This document shows, piece by piece, positions 6,579 to 6,666 of a DNA stretch of 6,666 nucleotides. Positions within the stretch are counted from its first letter, which is position 1, and each line of letters opens with the position of its first letter. Position numbers and translations under genes: made by a program. Under the pieces are notes generated by a model. That model saw nothing but the letters and a program-made list of their open reading frames with translations, did not search any database and was not told the DNA's origin. This stretch comes from Phycisphaerae bacterium (GTDB taxonomy: Bacteria > Planctomycetota > Phycisphaerae > UBA1845 > Fen-1342): NCBI GenBank assembly GCA_026984555.1, contig JALSRY010000773.1:1-6666 (forward strand), written 5' to 3'.

Positions 6579-6666
6579 ATGGCGCTCCGTCCGCTGGTCA
6601 GCTCATCATCACGCGATATGCCCCTGCGGCTCGAACCGTTCGACCCGCGCGGGGCCGCGATCGTGG
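6579..6666 (+). CDS. Start of an unidentified gene, cut by the window edge
   Basis: An ATG at 6579 opens a frame that runs to the window edge (29 codons). It starts MALRPLVSSSSRDMPLRL and continues with EPFDPRGAAIV. GGTGAGG (6566-6572) lies 6 bases before the ATG and overlaps the stop of the preceding gene, a strong translation signal that makes this a real gene start. The gap to the MnmE-like gene is 8 bases, so it is probably the fourth gene of the obg-coaX operon. An internal ATG at 6618 (MPLRLEPFDP) is an alternative start but lacks an equivalent site. Too little is visible to assign a function, and I recognise no family. Confidence 0.6.
   Translation, partial: MALRPLVSSSSRDMPLRLEPFDPRGAAIV

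Overview
The window is GC-rich (clearly above 60% by eye), gene-dense bacterial chromosome. It has no mobile element, tRNA, rRNA, CRISPR array or convincing intrinsic terminator. No protein here fixes the lineage. The high GC, the mix of GTG and ATG starts with good Shine-Dalgarno sites, an orphan sigma-54 response regulator, and an obg - type III pantothenate kinase - MnmE-like GTPase order would fit Planctomycetota or a similar high-GC Gram-negative group. That assignment is an inference of modest confidence.

Left half, minus strand, read right to left: a sigma-54-dependent response regulator of the NtrC type (start 3196), then after 109 bases xseA, the large subunit of exodeoxyribonuclease VII (start 1731, stop 97). 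An open frame then runs off the left edge, where xseB for the small subunit would be expected.

Centre: a 221-base divergent intergenic region (3197-3417) separates the regulator from the plus-strand genes. It holds a short GC-rich inverted repeat in the regulator's presumed leader and a weak sigma-54-like promoter match facing the regulator.

Right half, plus strand: a compact run of obg (ribosome-associated GTPase), coaX (type III pantothenate kinase, first step of CoA synthesis), a divergent MnmE/TrmE-family GTPase whose start overlaps the coaX stop, and the first 29 codons of a further gene 8 bases on. Gaps of 31, -4 and 8 bases suggest one transcription unit. The products concern ribosome assembly, CoA supply and possibly tRNA or GTPase function, so this looks like a housekeeping operon rather than a dedicated pathway.

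The points most worth a second look are both in this operon. The MnmE-like protein keeps a complete potassium-loop type G domain but lacks the C-terminal CxGK cysteine motif and much of the helical domain. The pantothenate kinase has Ser where the family normally has Asp before its GTA motif. I found no clear sign of an entirely new system.
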